A stretch of 11,201 nucleotides of DNA, taken from positions 1 through 11,201 of the forward strand of contig VGEI01000085.1 of NCBI GenBank assembly GCA_016869415.1, given 5' to 3'. Positions within the stretch are counted from its first letter, which is position 1. Every line of letters starts with the position of its first letter. This document shows, one piece after another, positions 1-6,445 of the stretch. The notes below the pieces were generated by a model. The model did no database searches and had not been told where the DNA came from. It worked only from the letters and a program-made list of their open reading frames with translations. This DNA comes from Alphaproteobacteria bacterium (GTDB lineage: Bacteria; Pseudomonadota; Alphaproteobacteria; CACIAM-22H2). The translations under genes were made by a program, and so were the position numbers.

Positions 1-106
1 GCGCCGCCAGCGCCGCCGAATCGTCGCGCTGCGCCGAAGCGGGCCCGGCGAGCCCGATAAGCAGCAGCAGCAGCAGGCCAACCAGCCGTCCGGGCGCCAA
101 CACCAT
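1..106 (-). CDS. Exported protein, N-terminus only (partial)
   Basis: Only the first 35 codons lie inside the window; the gene continues beyond base 1. The reading starts at ATG 106-104, after a GGGAGGG ribosome site. It encodes a clear signal peptide: a basic start (MVLAPGRL), a run of six leucines followed by an Ile/Gly/Leu core, and an ASA|Q cleavage site near residue 25. The leucine run explains the CAG-triplet repeat seen on the + strand at 61-76. The mature part is too short to assign a family, so only export to the periplasm or envelope can be inferred. It is divergent from the phasin gene. Confidence 0.6.
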   Translation of the reverse strand, partial: MVLAPGRLVGLLLLLLIGLAGPASAQRDDSAALAA

Positions 107-140
107 GAACCCTCCCGCTTTCCTTGCGACTGCCAGAGTA

Positions 141-161
141 GTCAGGCCGGGTGGGCCTGAC
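141..161. promoter_or_regulatory. Palindrome in a divergent intergenic region
   Basis: GTCAGGCC, five bases, then GGCCTGAC is a perfect inverted repeat with 8-bp arms. It lies between the divergent exported-protein and phasin genes, 35 bp from the first and about 68 bp from the second. It could be a two-fold operator or a hairpin in the phasin leader. No regulator gene is visible next to it. Confidence 0.35.
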
Positions 162-229
162 AAATCCGCTTCTTCATCGTCCGTTAACAATGACCGGGCA
201 GCATGGGAACCCACCCTGGAGGATCCGCC

Positions 230-607
230 ATGAGCGCGAAGCCCCCACCCCCGTCGTTTACGCCGTTCGTGCCGGCGGTGTCGCCGTTCCGCAACCCGCT
301 ATTGGACATCTTCGCTGCCGCCGGCGAAAGCTACGCCCGCGCCTGCCAAGCCTGGCAGCAGGAGATCGTGCGCTTCACGGTCAACCGCTTCCAGAGCGAC
401 AGCGTCTTCGGACAGAAGCTGGCAACCTGCCAGAACTGGACGGACGCCGCCCAGATCCAGCAGGAATGGGCCGCCGCCATGGCGCAGGATTTCATGGAAG
501 AGGGCAACCGGCTGGCGCAGCTCGCCTCGACGCTCAGCAGCGAGCTGGCGGCGGCTGCCACCCCCGCCTCACCGCCGCCCGGGCGCAAGAGCGACGCCGC
601 GGAGTAG
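230..607 (+). CDS. Phasin family protein
   Basis: This is a small helical protein of 125 residues that resembles phasins (Phasin_2 type), which coat polyhydroxyalkanoate granules. What is seen: a Pro-rich N-terminus, then an amphipathic helical block of about residues 22-105. That block includes WQQEIVRFTVNRFQSD and the Trp/Gln-rich stretch QNWTDAAQIQQEWAAAMAQD, and ends in an Ala/Pro-rich tail. There is no signal peptide or membrane segment, as expected for a granule-surface protein. The start at 230 is preferred over an in-frame ATG at 203 because GGAGG at 218-222 sits seven bases upstream. It is a single-gene unit. No PHA synthase or PhaR is in the window. The family call is from sequence style; the granule role is inferred. 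Confidence 0.8.
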   Translation: MSAKPPPPSFTPFVPAVSPFRNPLLDIFAAAGESYARACQAWQQEIVRFTVNRFQSDSVFGQKLATCQNWTDAAQIQQEWAAAMAQDFMEEGNRLAQLASTLSSELAAAATPASPPPGRKSDAAE

Positions 608-669
608 TCTTTCCGGCGCGCGGCGGCGCGCCCGGTACGCGACATCGGCAAGAAAATCGGCAAAAGAAG

Positions 670-695
670 AAGGGCTGCCCTGGCGGGCAGCCCTT
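670..695. terminator. Strong hairpin between convergent genes (terminator)
   Basis: AAGGGCTGCCC, loop TGGC, GGGCAGCCCTT is an 11-bp perfect stem. Read on the minus strand it is followed by CTTCTTTTGCCGATTTTC, a usable T-rich tail. On the plus strand the tail is only CCCTT. It therefore suits best as the intrinsic terminator of the minus-strand unit at 733-810, and probably also stops phasin transcription from the other side. Confidence 0.7.
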
Positions 696-732
696 CCCTT
701 GTCTGACCTCGGGTGGACCGAGGACCGTAGCC

Positions 733-810
733 TTAGGTCAAGGTCACGCCCAAATCAGCGGCGGTGACAACCCAGGTCCCGGGGACCCCCCGAACATGAC
801 AATGAGACAC
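733..810 (-). CDS. Small ORF of 25 codons with a maximal Shine-Dalgarno
   Basis: GTG at 810-808 opens a 25-residue reading frame ending in TAA at 735-733. The product begins MSHCHVRGVPGTW and ends AADLGVTLT. It has one Cys and two His near the N-terminus, one Trp, no signal peptide and no membrane helix. I do not recognise a family. The surroundings make it more than a chance ORF: AAAGGAGGTGATCC sits at ideal spacing, a 17-bp-spaced promoter lies 36 bp upstream, and a strong terminator follows 38 bp after the stop. A predicted transcript would be about 180 nt. It could be a free small protein, a modified-peptide precursor, or an sRNA with incidental coding. An ATG at 797-795 opens another frame (MFGGSPGPG) but is too far from the ribosome site. 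Confidence 0.5.
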   Translation of the reverse strand: MSHCHVRGVPGTWVVTAADLGVTLT

Positions 811-826
811 TGGATCACCTCCTTTC
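811..826 (-). promoter_or_regulatory. Unusually long Shine-Dalgarno (GAAAGGAGGTGATCCA)
   Basis: Read on the minus strand, these 16 bases are the full complement of the conserved 16S rRNA 3' tail (TGGATCACCTCCTTTC on the plus strand). GGAGG ends seven bases before the GTG at 810. Ordinary genes in this window have only 5-7 matching bases. The site decides the GTG start of the 25-codon ORF. Confidence 0.65.
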
Positions 827-845
827 GTTGTTGAATGACTCGGGA

Positions 846-874
846 AGTATGGCGGGCGCGGCGATTCGCGACAA
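846..874 (-). promoter_or_regulatory. Candidate sigma-70 promoter of the small ORF
   Basis: On the minus strand, TTGTCG (874-869) and CATACT (851-846) are separated by exactly 17 bp. Each hexamer matches four of six consensus bases. Transcription would start near 839, giving a leader of about 29 nt before the GTG at 810. The palindrome at 875-898 abuts the -35 box directly. Confidence 0.45.
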
Positions 875-898
875 GAGTCCCGCCGGCCTGCGGGACTC
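875..898. promoter_or_regulatory. Perfect palindrome abutting the -35 box
   Basis: GAGTCCCGC, six bases CGGCCT, then GCGGGACTC gives 9-bp perfect arms with centres about 15 bp apart. It sits immediately upstream of the minus-strand -35 hexamer of the small-ORF promoter. That is a typical place for a dimeric activator or repressor. It would lie outside the predicted transcript, so a DNA-level site is likelier than an RNA hairpin. Confidence 0.45.
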
Positions 899-1007
899 CA
901 CCCAACGTAATAAAGGCACCTAAGCACCGGCGGCGGGCGCCGGCGCGGTGGATAAATCCGCGTCTCCGCCCGGAAGCGCCGCCCGCTCAAGGGCTTGAAA
1001 AATACAG

Positions 1008-1021
1008 ACGTCTATAGACGT
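1008..1021. promoter_or_regulatory. 14-bp perfect palindrome ACGTCTATAGACGT
   Basis: A gapless two-fold symmetric site ends one base before the candidate -35 box TTGACT of the downstream nuclease gene. It is AT-richer than its surroundings. It resembles an operator for a dimeric repressor or a self-regulatory site. No cognate regulator is identified. Confidence 0.4.
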
Positions 1022-1022
1022 T

Positions 1023-1051
1023 TTGACTACTAGCCGTTCTGTCTCTAACTC
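1023..1051 (+). promoter_or_regulatory. Candidate promoter of the nuclease gene
   Basis: TTGACT (1023-1028) and TAACTC (1046-1051) are 17 bp apart. The -35 is good and the -10 is poor. A start near 1058 would leave almost no leader before ATG 1067. That fits the absence of a Shine-Dalgarno there and suggests a leaderless or near-leaderless mRNA. Confidence 0.3.
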
Positions 1052-1066
1052 CCCATATTGCCTGTC

Positions 1067-2047
1067 ATGACGGCCGCACCACCCCGGGCCGGACGGCCGC
1101 TCGGCCGCGCCAGCATGATCGCCCGCGTCAAGGCGCTGGCCCGCCGGCGCGGCAGCCGCACTCTGTCGCGCCGCGACCTCGAATCGGCCACCGGCATCGG
1201 CTACCTGCAAATGATCCGCCATTTCGACTCGCACACCGCGCTGATGGAGGCGTGCGGGCTGGAGGCGCGCAAGCGCCGGCCCAGCGTTTCGGACGGGGCG
1301 CTGCTCATCGCCATGCACGAGACCTTCACCGGGGCCGGCGGCATCCTCGACTGGCAGCGTTTCGACCGCGCCTGCTGCCACCGCCAGCAAACCTACAAGA
1401 ACCGCTGGGGCTCATGGACGGCGGCGCTGCGCGCCTATCGCGAATGGGTGCAGGTCCATCATCCGGAGTTCCTTCATCTCGCGGAGCTCGCCATGCGCTG
1501 CCAGCCCCATGGCGGACGCCTCAAGGGCCCGGTCGCCTGGCATGGCTGCGGCGGTCCGCGGCTCGGCGCGCCGCTCAATCTGAACGGCCTGCAGCATGCG
1601 CCGACCAACGAGATGGGCGTGGTCTTCCTCTTCGGCCTGCTGGCGCCCTCGCTCGGCTATCTGGTGGAAAGCCTCAGCACGGGCTTTCCCGACTGCGCCG
1701 CCAAGCGGCGGCTGCACGGCCCGGACCAGCCCTGGGAGCGCGTGCGCATCGAGTTCGAGTTCCGCAGCCGGAACTTCCTCACCCATAAGCACGACCCGCG
1801 CAAATGCGACCTGATCGTCTGCTGGAAGAATGACTGGCCGGATTGCCCGCTCGAGGTGCTGGAGCTGAAACGCGAGATCGAGCGTTTCGGCGAACGCGGG
1901 AAAATCGCCCGGGCTGCCGGAAGCGCCCGGCCTTCACGCCTTTCTCGAACTGGTCGTACGTGGCCTTGTCGTCGAACATCCCGGTCAGCAGCAGGCGCTG
2001 CTCGTAAATCTCCGTCGAGGCGCTGGCCGTCTTCGCGTCGGCCATGA
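1067..2047 (+). CDS. Homing-endonuclease-repeat / PD-(D/E)XK-like nuclease, 3' end rearranged
   Basis: This is a putative DNA endonuclease, probably cytoplasmic. Residues 30-130 hold two helical blocks; the second (FDRACCHRQQTYKNRWGSWT) resembles the short repeats associated with homing endonucleases. Residues 170-275 look like a restriction-fold nuclease: NEMGVVFLFG, then RIEFEFRSRNF, then CDLIVCW with an Asp near 248, then EVLELK giving an E-x-K near 266-268, the D...ExK arrangement. After about residue 280 the sequence becomes Arg/Ser-rich low-quality coding, because it is antisense to the BON-like gene. The natural stop appears lost at a rearrangement near 1.9 kb. The start is uncertain: a TTG at 1058 and an ATG at 1115 are alternatives, and none has a ribosome site. 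Fold assignment is by motif reading only. It may belong to a selfish or defence gene. Confidence 0.55.
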   Translation: MTAAPPRAGRPLGRASMIARVKALARRRGSRTLSRRDLESATGIGYLQMIRHFDSHTALMEACGLEARKRRPSVSDGALLIAMHETFTGAGGILDWQRFDRACCHRQQTYKNRWGSWTAALRAYREWVQVHHPEFLHLAELAMRCQPHGGRLKGPVAWHGCGGPRLGAPLNLNGLQHAPTNEMGVVFLFGLLAPSLGYLVESLSTGFPDCAAKRRLHGPDQPWERVRIEFEFRSRNFLTHKHDPRKCDLIVCWKNDWPDCPLEVLELKREIERFGERGKIARAAGSARPSRLSRTGRTWPCRRTSRSAAGAARKSPSRRWPSSRRP

Positions 2048-2210
2048 CCTTGTTCACCTTGAGGACGACCTCGTTGTCCTTGGCGATGTCGCCGAAGCTG
2101 CGCGCCTCGATGGCACGGTCGATGAGCGTCTTGGGGAAGAACTGGGCCGCGGCCGGTCCCGCCGTCAACACCAAGCCTCCGCTTGCGATCAAGAAGTGAC
2201 GACGATCCAT
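1779..2210 (-). CDS. BON-domain-like exported protein, C-terminus replaced
   Basis: The N-terminus MDRRHFLIASGG followed by a hydrophobic stretch and AAAQ is a Tat-like signal peptide (RR-x-FL), so the protein is periplasmic or outer-membrane associated. Residues 38-94 (SFGDIAKDNEVVLKV, EQRLLLTGMFDD, YDQFEKGVKA) match the pattern of BON-like envelope proteins. The family normally continues with a 'V-x-GV-x-x-(L/V)' strand. Here the frame instead turns to Arg/Ser-rich residues after about residue 94 (near base 1929) and runs antisense through the nuclease gene to 1779. The start at ATG 2210 is supported by GGAGG six to seven bases upstream. It is divergent from the PhyH gene. It is most likely a truncated, possibly dead gene; the last 45-50 codons should not be trusted. 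Confidence 0.55.
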   Translation of the reverse strand: MDRRHFLIASGGLVLTAGPAAAQFFPKTLIDRAIEARSFGDIAKDNEVVLKVNKVMADAKTASASTEIYEQRLLLTGMFDDKATYDQFEKGVKAGRFRQPGRFSRVRRNARSRVSAPAPRAGNPASHSSSRRSGRICAGRAYG

Positions 2211-2293
2211 ACTTGCCTCCTCCCGGCTCGAGTTGCCGCGATATCCTAGAGCCAGCGCCCGGCTACCGCCAAGCCGCAGGCTGGAGTAAACTG

Positions 2294-2315
2294 TCCCCAG
2301 AAGGACTTTGGGGAG
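2294..2315 (+). promoter_or_regulatory. Hairpin covering the PhyH ribosome site
   Basis: TCCCCA (2294-2299), a nine-base loop, then TGGGGA (2309-2314) can pair and would bury the GGGGAG Shine-Dalgarno (2310-2315) of the gene starting at 2322. The stem is only six pairs, so any translational control is a guess. Confidence 0.25.
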
Positions 2316-2321
2316 ACGCTC

Positions 2322-3167
<846 letters not shown>

Positions 3168-3182
3168 ACCGATACGCCCGGC

Positions 3183-4469
3183 CTAACGGTAGAAATACTC
3201 GACCAGGAACAGCGGTACGGCCGGCACGTAAGTCACCAGCAGCAGCACCGCGATCAGCACGGCTATGTAGGGAATGTTCCACCGCGACGTGGCCCAGATG
3301 TCGGTCTTGGCGATCGAGCACGAGGTGATCAGCACGCTGGCGACCGGCGGGGTCTGCTGACCGATCGCCAGGTTAAGCGTGACGATGATGCCGAAATGCA
3401 CCGGGTCGATGCCGATGAGGTTGACCAGCGGCATGACGATGGGCACGACCAGCACGATGGCCGCGGCGCTGTGCAGGAAGAAGCCCAGGATGAGGAACAG
3501 CAGGTTGAGGATGCCGAGCACTGCGTGACGGTCGTTGGTCAGATCGGCCAGCCACTGGGCGATCTGCTGCGGCACGCGAGTCTCGGTCAGGTGCAAGCCA
3601 AGCAGCGCCGAGGCGGCGATGAGCAGCATGACCACCGCGGTCTGCACCACGCCGTCGAGCGCCGTCTCCCAGAGGAATTTGAGATCGATGTCGCGGTAGA
3701 TCACCCCGCTGACGAATAGCGCGGCGGCCACGGCCACGGCCGCGCCCTCGGTCGCCGTGACGAGGCCACCGAAGATCGTGCCGAGGATGATGATCGGCAG
3801 CAGGAAGGCCCAGGCGGCAGCCTTGAAGGTCAGCCAGAGATTGCCGAGGCTGAACACCTGCTCGACGGGGAAGTTGTAGCGCCGCGCGTACCAGTAGGCG
3901 GCTGACATCAGGCCGATGCCGCCCAGGATGCCGGGCGCGATGCCGGAGACAAAGAGCTGGACGATCGAGGCGTTGGCGATCGTGCCGTAGAGGATCATCG
4001 GGATCGAAGGCGGGATGATGATGGCGAGCGACGCCGAGGCCGACGTGGTTGCAGCCGCGAACTCGGCCGGATAGCCTTTCTTCTTCATCGCCGGGATGAG
4101 GATCGAGCCGGTGGCGGCCACGTCGGCCACCGCCGAGCCGGAGATCTCGGCGAAGAACATCGACACGCCGATATCGACCATGGCCAGACCGCCGCGCAGC
4201 GAGCCCAGCAGCGCCGAGCAGAAATCGACCAGCCGCTTGGAGATGCCGCCGGCATTCATGATCGAACCGGCGAGGATGAAAAGCGGGATCGAGAGCAGCG
4301 GGAAGCTGCGTGTACCCTCGTACATGGCCAGTGCCACGTTGAGCAGATCCTGCTGGATGCCGTGCAGCGCGAACATGCCGGCCAGGGCAACGATGCCGAT
4401 GGCGGCGGCGATCGGCACGTTGATGAGCACCAACGCGATCAGGCCGAGCAGCATCAGGAGGGTCGCCAT
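3183..4469 (-). CDS. dctM: TRAP transporter large permease DctM
   Basis: This is the large inner-membrane subunit of a tripartite ATP-independent periplasmic transporter. It carries the sodium- or proton-coupled translocation path. The 428 residues are almost wholly hydrophobic, with about twelve membrane segments, the usual family length. Signature stretches are FPLLSIPLFILAGSIMNAGG (56-75), ISGSAVADVAATGS (109-122) and IIPPSIPMILYG (151-162), plus the late QQTPPVASVL. The start at ATG 4469 has GGAGGG just upstream, overlapping the dctQ stop region. The two genes are ten bases apart and surely cotranscribed. It is the last gene of the operon, and its stop faces the PhyH stop. Confidence 0.95.
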   Translation of the reverse strand: MATLLMLLGLIALVLINVPIAAAIGIVALAGMFALHGIQQDLLNVALAMYEGTRSFPLLSIPLFILAGSIMNAGGISKRLVDFCSALLGSLRGGLAMVDIGVSMFFAEISGSAVADVAATGSILIPAMKKKGYPAEFAAATTSASASLAIIIPPSIPMILYGTIANASIVQLFVSGIAPGILGGIGLMSAAYWYARRYNFPVEQVFSLGNLWLTFKAAAWAFLLPIIILGTIFGGLVTATEGAAVAVAAALFVSGVIYRDIDLKFLWETALDGVVQTAVVMLLIAASALLGLHLTETRVPQQIAQWLADLTNDRHAVLGILNLLFLILGFFLHSAAAIVLVVPIVMPLVNLIGIDPVHFGIIVTLNLAIGQQTPPVASVLITSCSIAKTDIWATSRWNIPYIAVLIAVLLLVTYVPAVPLFLVEYFYR

Positions 4470-4479
4470 CCTGCCCTCC

Positions 4480-4983
4480 TCAGATCTGCTCTGTGGGCGC
4501 GCGCCGCTGCTGCAGATTCCGCCACTCGTCGGGAATCGACAGCAGTTGCGCGATGATGAAGAGCATGGCCCCCACCGGGATGACCGACTGGGTCAGCTGC
4601 ACCGGCACCCAGGGCAGGCTGATCAGCCGGTCACCCTCCAGCAGGATGACCACCTGCAGCCCGGCCCAGGCCAGGATAAGGAAAAAGCCGATGACCAGCG
4701 CCTCGGCGAAGATGAAGAGGGGCAGTCGGAGCCGCACGGGCATGCGGCGCAGGATCTCCGGCGAGGCCAGGTGCCCGCGGCGAACCGCGGCCAGCGCCGC
4801 ACCGTAATAGGTGACCCAGGCGAGCATCACGGTCGCCACTTCGTCGTACCAAGTGAGTGCCGCGCCAAGCTCGCGGAAGATCACGGCCACCATGACCAGC
4901 AGACATAGCGCGACAATCAGCGCCACCGAAACGACGGCGAGGACGAGCTCGAACCCGCGCTTGAGCGCACCCAACAATGCCAT
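4480..4983 (-). CDS. dctQ: TRAP transporter small permease DctQ
   Basis: This is the small four-helix inner-membrane subunit that pairs with DctM and helps dock the substrate-loaded binding protein. It has 167 residues with hydrophobic segments near 12-36, 49-68, 86-110 and 127-147. The DctQ signature WYDEVATVMLAW (45-56), followed by GAALAAVRRGH (61-71), is intact. I start at ATG 4983; a GTG immediately before it (4986) is an alternative adding one residue. The ribosome site is weak (GGGTTGGG), suggesting partial translational coupling within the operon. It lies 67 bp downstream of dctP and 10 bp upstream of dctM. Confidence 0.92.
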   Translation of the reverse strand: MALLGALKRGFELVLAVVSVALIVALCLLVMVAVIFRELGAALTWYDEVATVMLAWVTYYGAALAAVRRGHLASPEILRRMPVRLRLPLFIFAEALVIGFFLILAWAGLQVVILLEGDRLISLPWVPVQLTQSVIPVGAMLFIIAQLLSIPDEWRNLQQRRAPTEQI

Positions 4984-5050
4984 CACCCAACCCCGGCGAT
5001 AGCACCGCCGGGCGCGCCACGGGCGTCCGCCCGATCCCCCTGCCCCAGCA

Positions 5051-6034
5051 TCAGCAGCCGGGCTTCTTGGCCAGGGCGAGCGTCTCGTCGATCAGGCCGC
5101 GACCGGCCGGCACTTCCTTGGCGAACAGCTCGTAAACCGGCTCGCTTGCCTTCACGAAGGCATCGCGATCGACCACATTGAACTGCATGCCGGCCTTGAG
5201 GAGCGTCTCTTTGGTCTCCTTCTCCTCCTTGGCCGCCACCTCGTAGGTCCAAGGCTGCACCTCCGCGCCGGCCTCGAGCATCGCCTTCTGTACGTCGGCG
5301 GGCCAGCTCTGCCAGCGGCGCATGCTGGCGACCGGGAAGCTCGGCGTGTAGACGTGGTTGGACTCGGTGAGGAACTTCTGCACTTCCTGGAACTTGCCGC
5401 CGACGATGTTGGTGTAGGGATTCTCCTGCCCGTCCATCACGCCGGTCTTCAGCGCCACAAAGACCTCGCCGAAGGCCATCGGCGTGGGGTTCGCGCCATA
5501 GGCCTGGAACATACGCACCCGCCACACGCCCTCGGGCACGCGCAGCTTGATGCCCTTGAGGTCTTCCGGCTTGACGATCGGCCGCTGGCTGTTGGTGATC
5601 TGACGTACACCGTTCTCCCAGATGCCGAGCAGCTTGTAGCCCTGCGGCTCCAGCTTGGGCGCCATCTTGGGCCACACGACGTCCTTGGCGGCGCAGGCCA
5701 TGTGGGCGCGGTCCTTGACCAGATAGGGCATGTCGAACAGGCCGAAATCCGGGACCACGCTCGAGGTCGCGGTCGAGGGCTGCGACATGTCGAGCGTGCC
5801 GAGCTTCAGCTTCTGCAGCATCTCGCGGTCGCCGCCGAGCTGACTCGAATGGAAGACGTCGATGCGCGCCTTGCCGCCCATCTTCTGGTTGAAGCGGCGG
5901 GCGAATTCCTCCGCCGACAGCACCTGCACGCTGCCCGGGGTCGAGGTCGAGCCGAATTTGAGTTCCAGCGTCTGCGACCAGGCCGGGGCGGCGCAGAGCA
6001 GACCCAGCGCGGCCCATGCGGTTGTCCTGAACAT
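5051..6034 (-). CDS. dctP: TRAP transporter substrate-binding protein DctP
   Basis: This is the periplasmic solute receptor of the TRAP system; it captures the ligand and delivers it to DctQM. The 327-residue precursor has a signal peptide (MFRTTAWAALGLLCAAPAWS|Q, cut near residue 20). Family hallmarks are QLGGDREMLQKLKLGTLDM (65-83), the carboxylate-binding Arg in LRVPEG (R165), NPTPMAFGEVFVALKTGVMD (182-201), and DGQENP. The conserved Arg suggests an organic-acid ligand, but the exact compound is unknown. GAGGAGG four to five bases before ATG 6034 is a strong ribosome site and fits its place as first gene of the dctPQM operon. The region upstream contains a short palindrome at 6081-6090. 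Confidence 0.95.
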   Translation of the reverse strand: MFRTTAWAALGLLCAAPAWSQTLELKFGSTSTPGSVQVLSAEEFARRFNQKMGGKARIDVFHSSQLGGDREMLQKLKLGTLDMSQPSTATSSVVPDFGLFDMPYLVKDRAHMACAAKDVVWPKMAPKLEPQGYKLLGIWENGVRQITNSQRPIVKPEDLKGIKLRVPEGVWRVRMFQAYGANPTPMAFGEVFVALKTGVMDGQENPYTNIVGGKFQEVQKFLTESNHVYTPSFPVASMRRWQSWPADVQKAMLEAGAEVQPWTYEVAAKEEKETKETLLKAGMQFNVVDRDAFVKASEPVYELFAKEVPAGRGLIDETLALAKKPGC

Positions 6035-6080
6035 GTGTCCTCCTCTTCGCTTCTGTCAGACCTTAATTCGTAAATGCAGT

Positions 6081-6090
6081 CTTGCGCAAG
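6081..6090. promoter_or_regulatory. Short palindrome CTTGCGCAAG upstream of dctP
   Basis: A perfect 10-bp palindrome lies 47 bp before the dctP start. It could be an operator for a local regulator of the TRAP operon, but no such regulator is in the window and a 10-mer may be chance. Confidence 0.2.
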
Positions 6091-6418
6091 CTGCCGCGTC
6101 GGCCGGCGTCCTTGGTTGGGCGCTGGTCCGGTTTTCACGCCGGACCCGCAAAGGACCCGGCCAGATTGTCTGGGAACAAACCTAATCCAGGATGGCGCCG
6201 AGGAGCTGGATCTCGGCATCGAAATTGTGCGGCGGGCTGCGCAGCGACAACGCGTCGTCGTCTCGCTTCAGCGGCGAGACGTTGTTTGTGCGAGCAGGTT
6301 CCATCCGAAAGCGACCCCCAGTCCGGAGCCGACGACGGTAGCGCTGCCGTCAAAATTAGACCAAGTCGATTCGCGCGCTAAACGGAAGTATAGCGTGGAT
6401 AACTTTTGTGCGCGAAAT
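6091..6418. other. Intergenic region without a supported gene
   Basis: This gap between dctP and cfa, about 330 bases long, has no ORF with a ribosome site and a protein-like composition. It holds a hairpin CGTCTCGC-7-GCGAGACG (6259-6281) with a weak T-rich run on its plus-strand side. A minus-strand open stretch (about 6390-6290, reading SNFDGSATVVGSGLGVAFGW) looks protein-like but has no start codon. I would not annotate a gene here. Confidence 0.5.
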
Positions 6419-6444
6419 GTGCGTTAGCGCACCGCTCCGCGGTG
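6419..6444 (-). terminator. Overlapping hairpins after cfa, possible weak terminator
   Basis: CACCGC-TCC-GCGGTG (6430-6444) and GTGCG-TTAG-CGCAC (6419-6432) share three bases, so only one can form at a time. They begin just two bases after the cfa stop. No good U-run follows (ATTTCG), so intrinsic termination would be weak. Confidence 0.35.
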
Positions 6445-6445
6445 G

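Noticed and set aside
61..76. CAG triplet repeat
   Set aside because: It is explained by a leucine run in the signal peptide of the minus-strand gene.
811..826. Possible 3' end of a 16S rRNA gene (TGGATCACCTCCTTTC on the plus strand)
   Set aside because: The bases before it do not match the 16S helix 44-45 region, and the match stops outside the anti-SD tail. It is better read as a Shine-Dalgarno on the other strand.
151..834. 227-codon plus-strand ORF over the phasin locus
   Set aside because: It is in a different frame from the phasin, has Arg/Gly/Pro-rich shadow composition, and runs through the terminator hairpin.
6259..6281. Hairpin CGTCTCGC-7-GCGAGACG as a terminator
   Set aside because: No gene ends toward it on the plus strand, and the following TTGTTTGT is a poor U-run.
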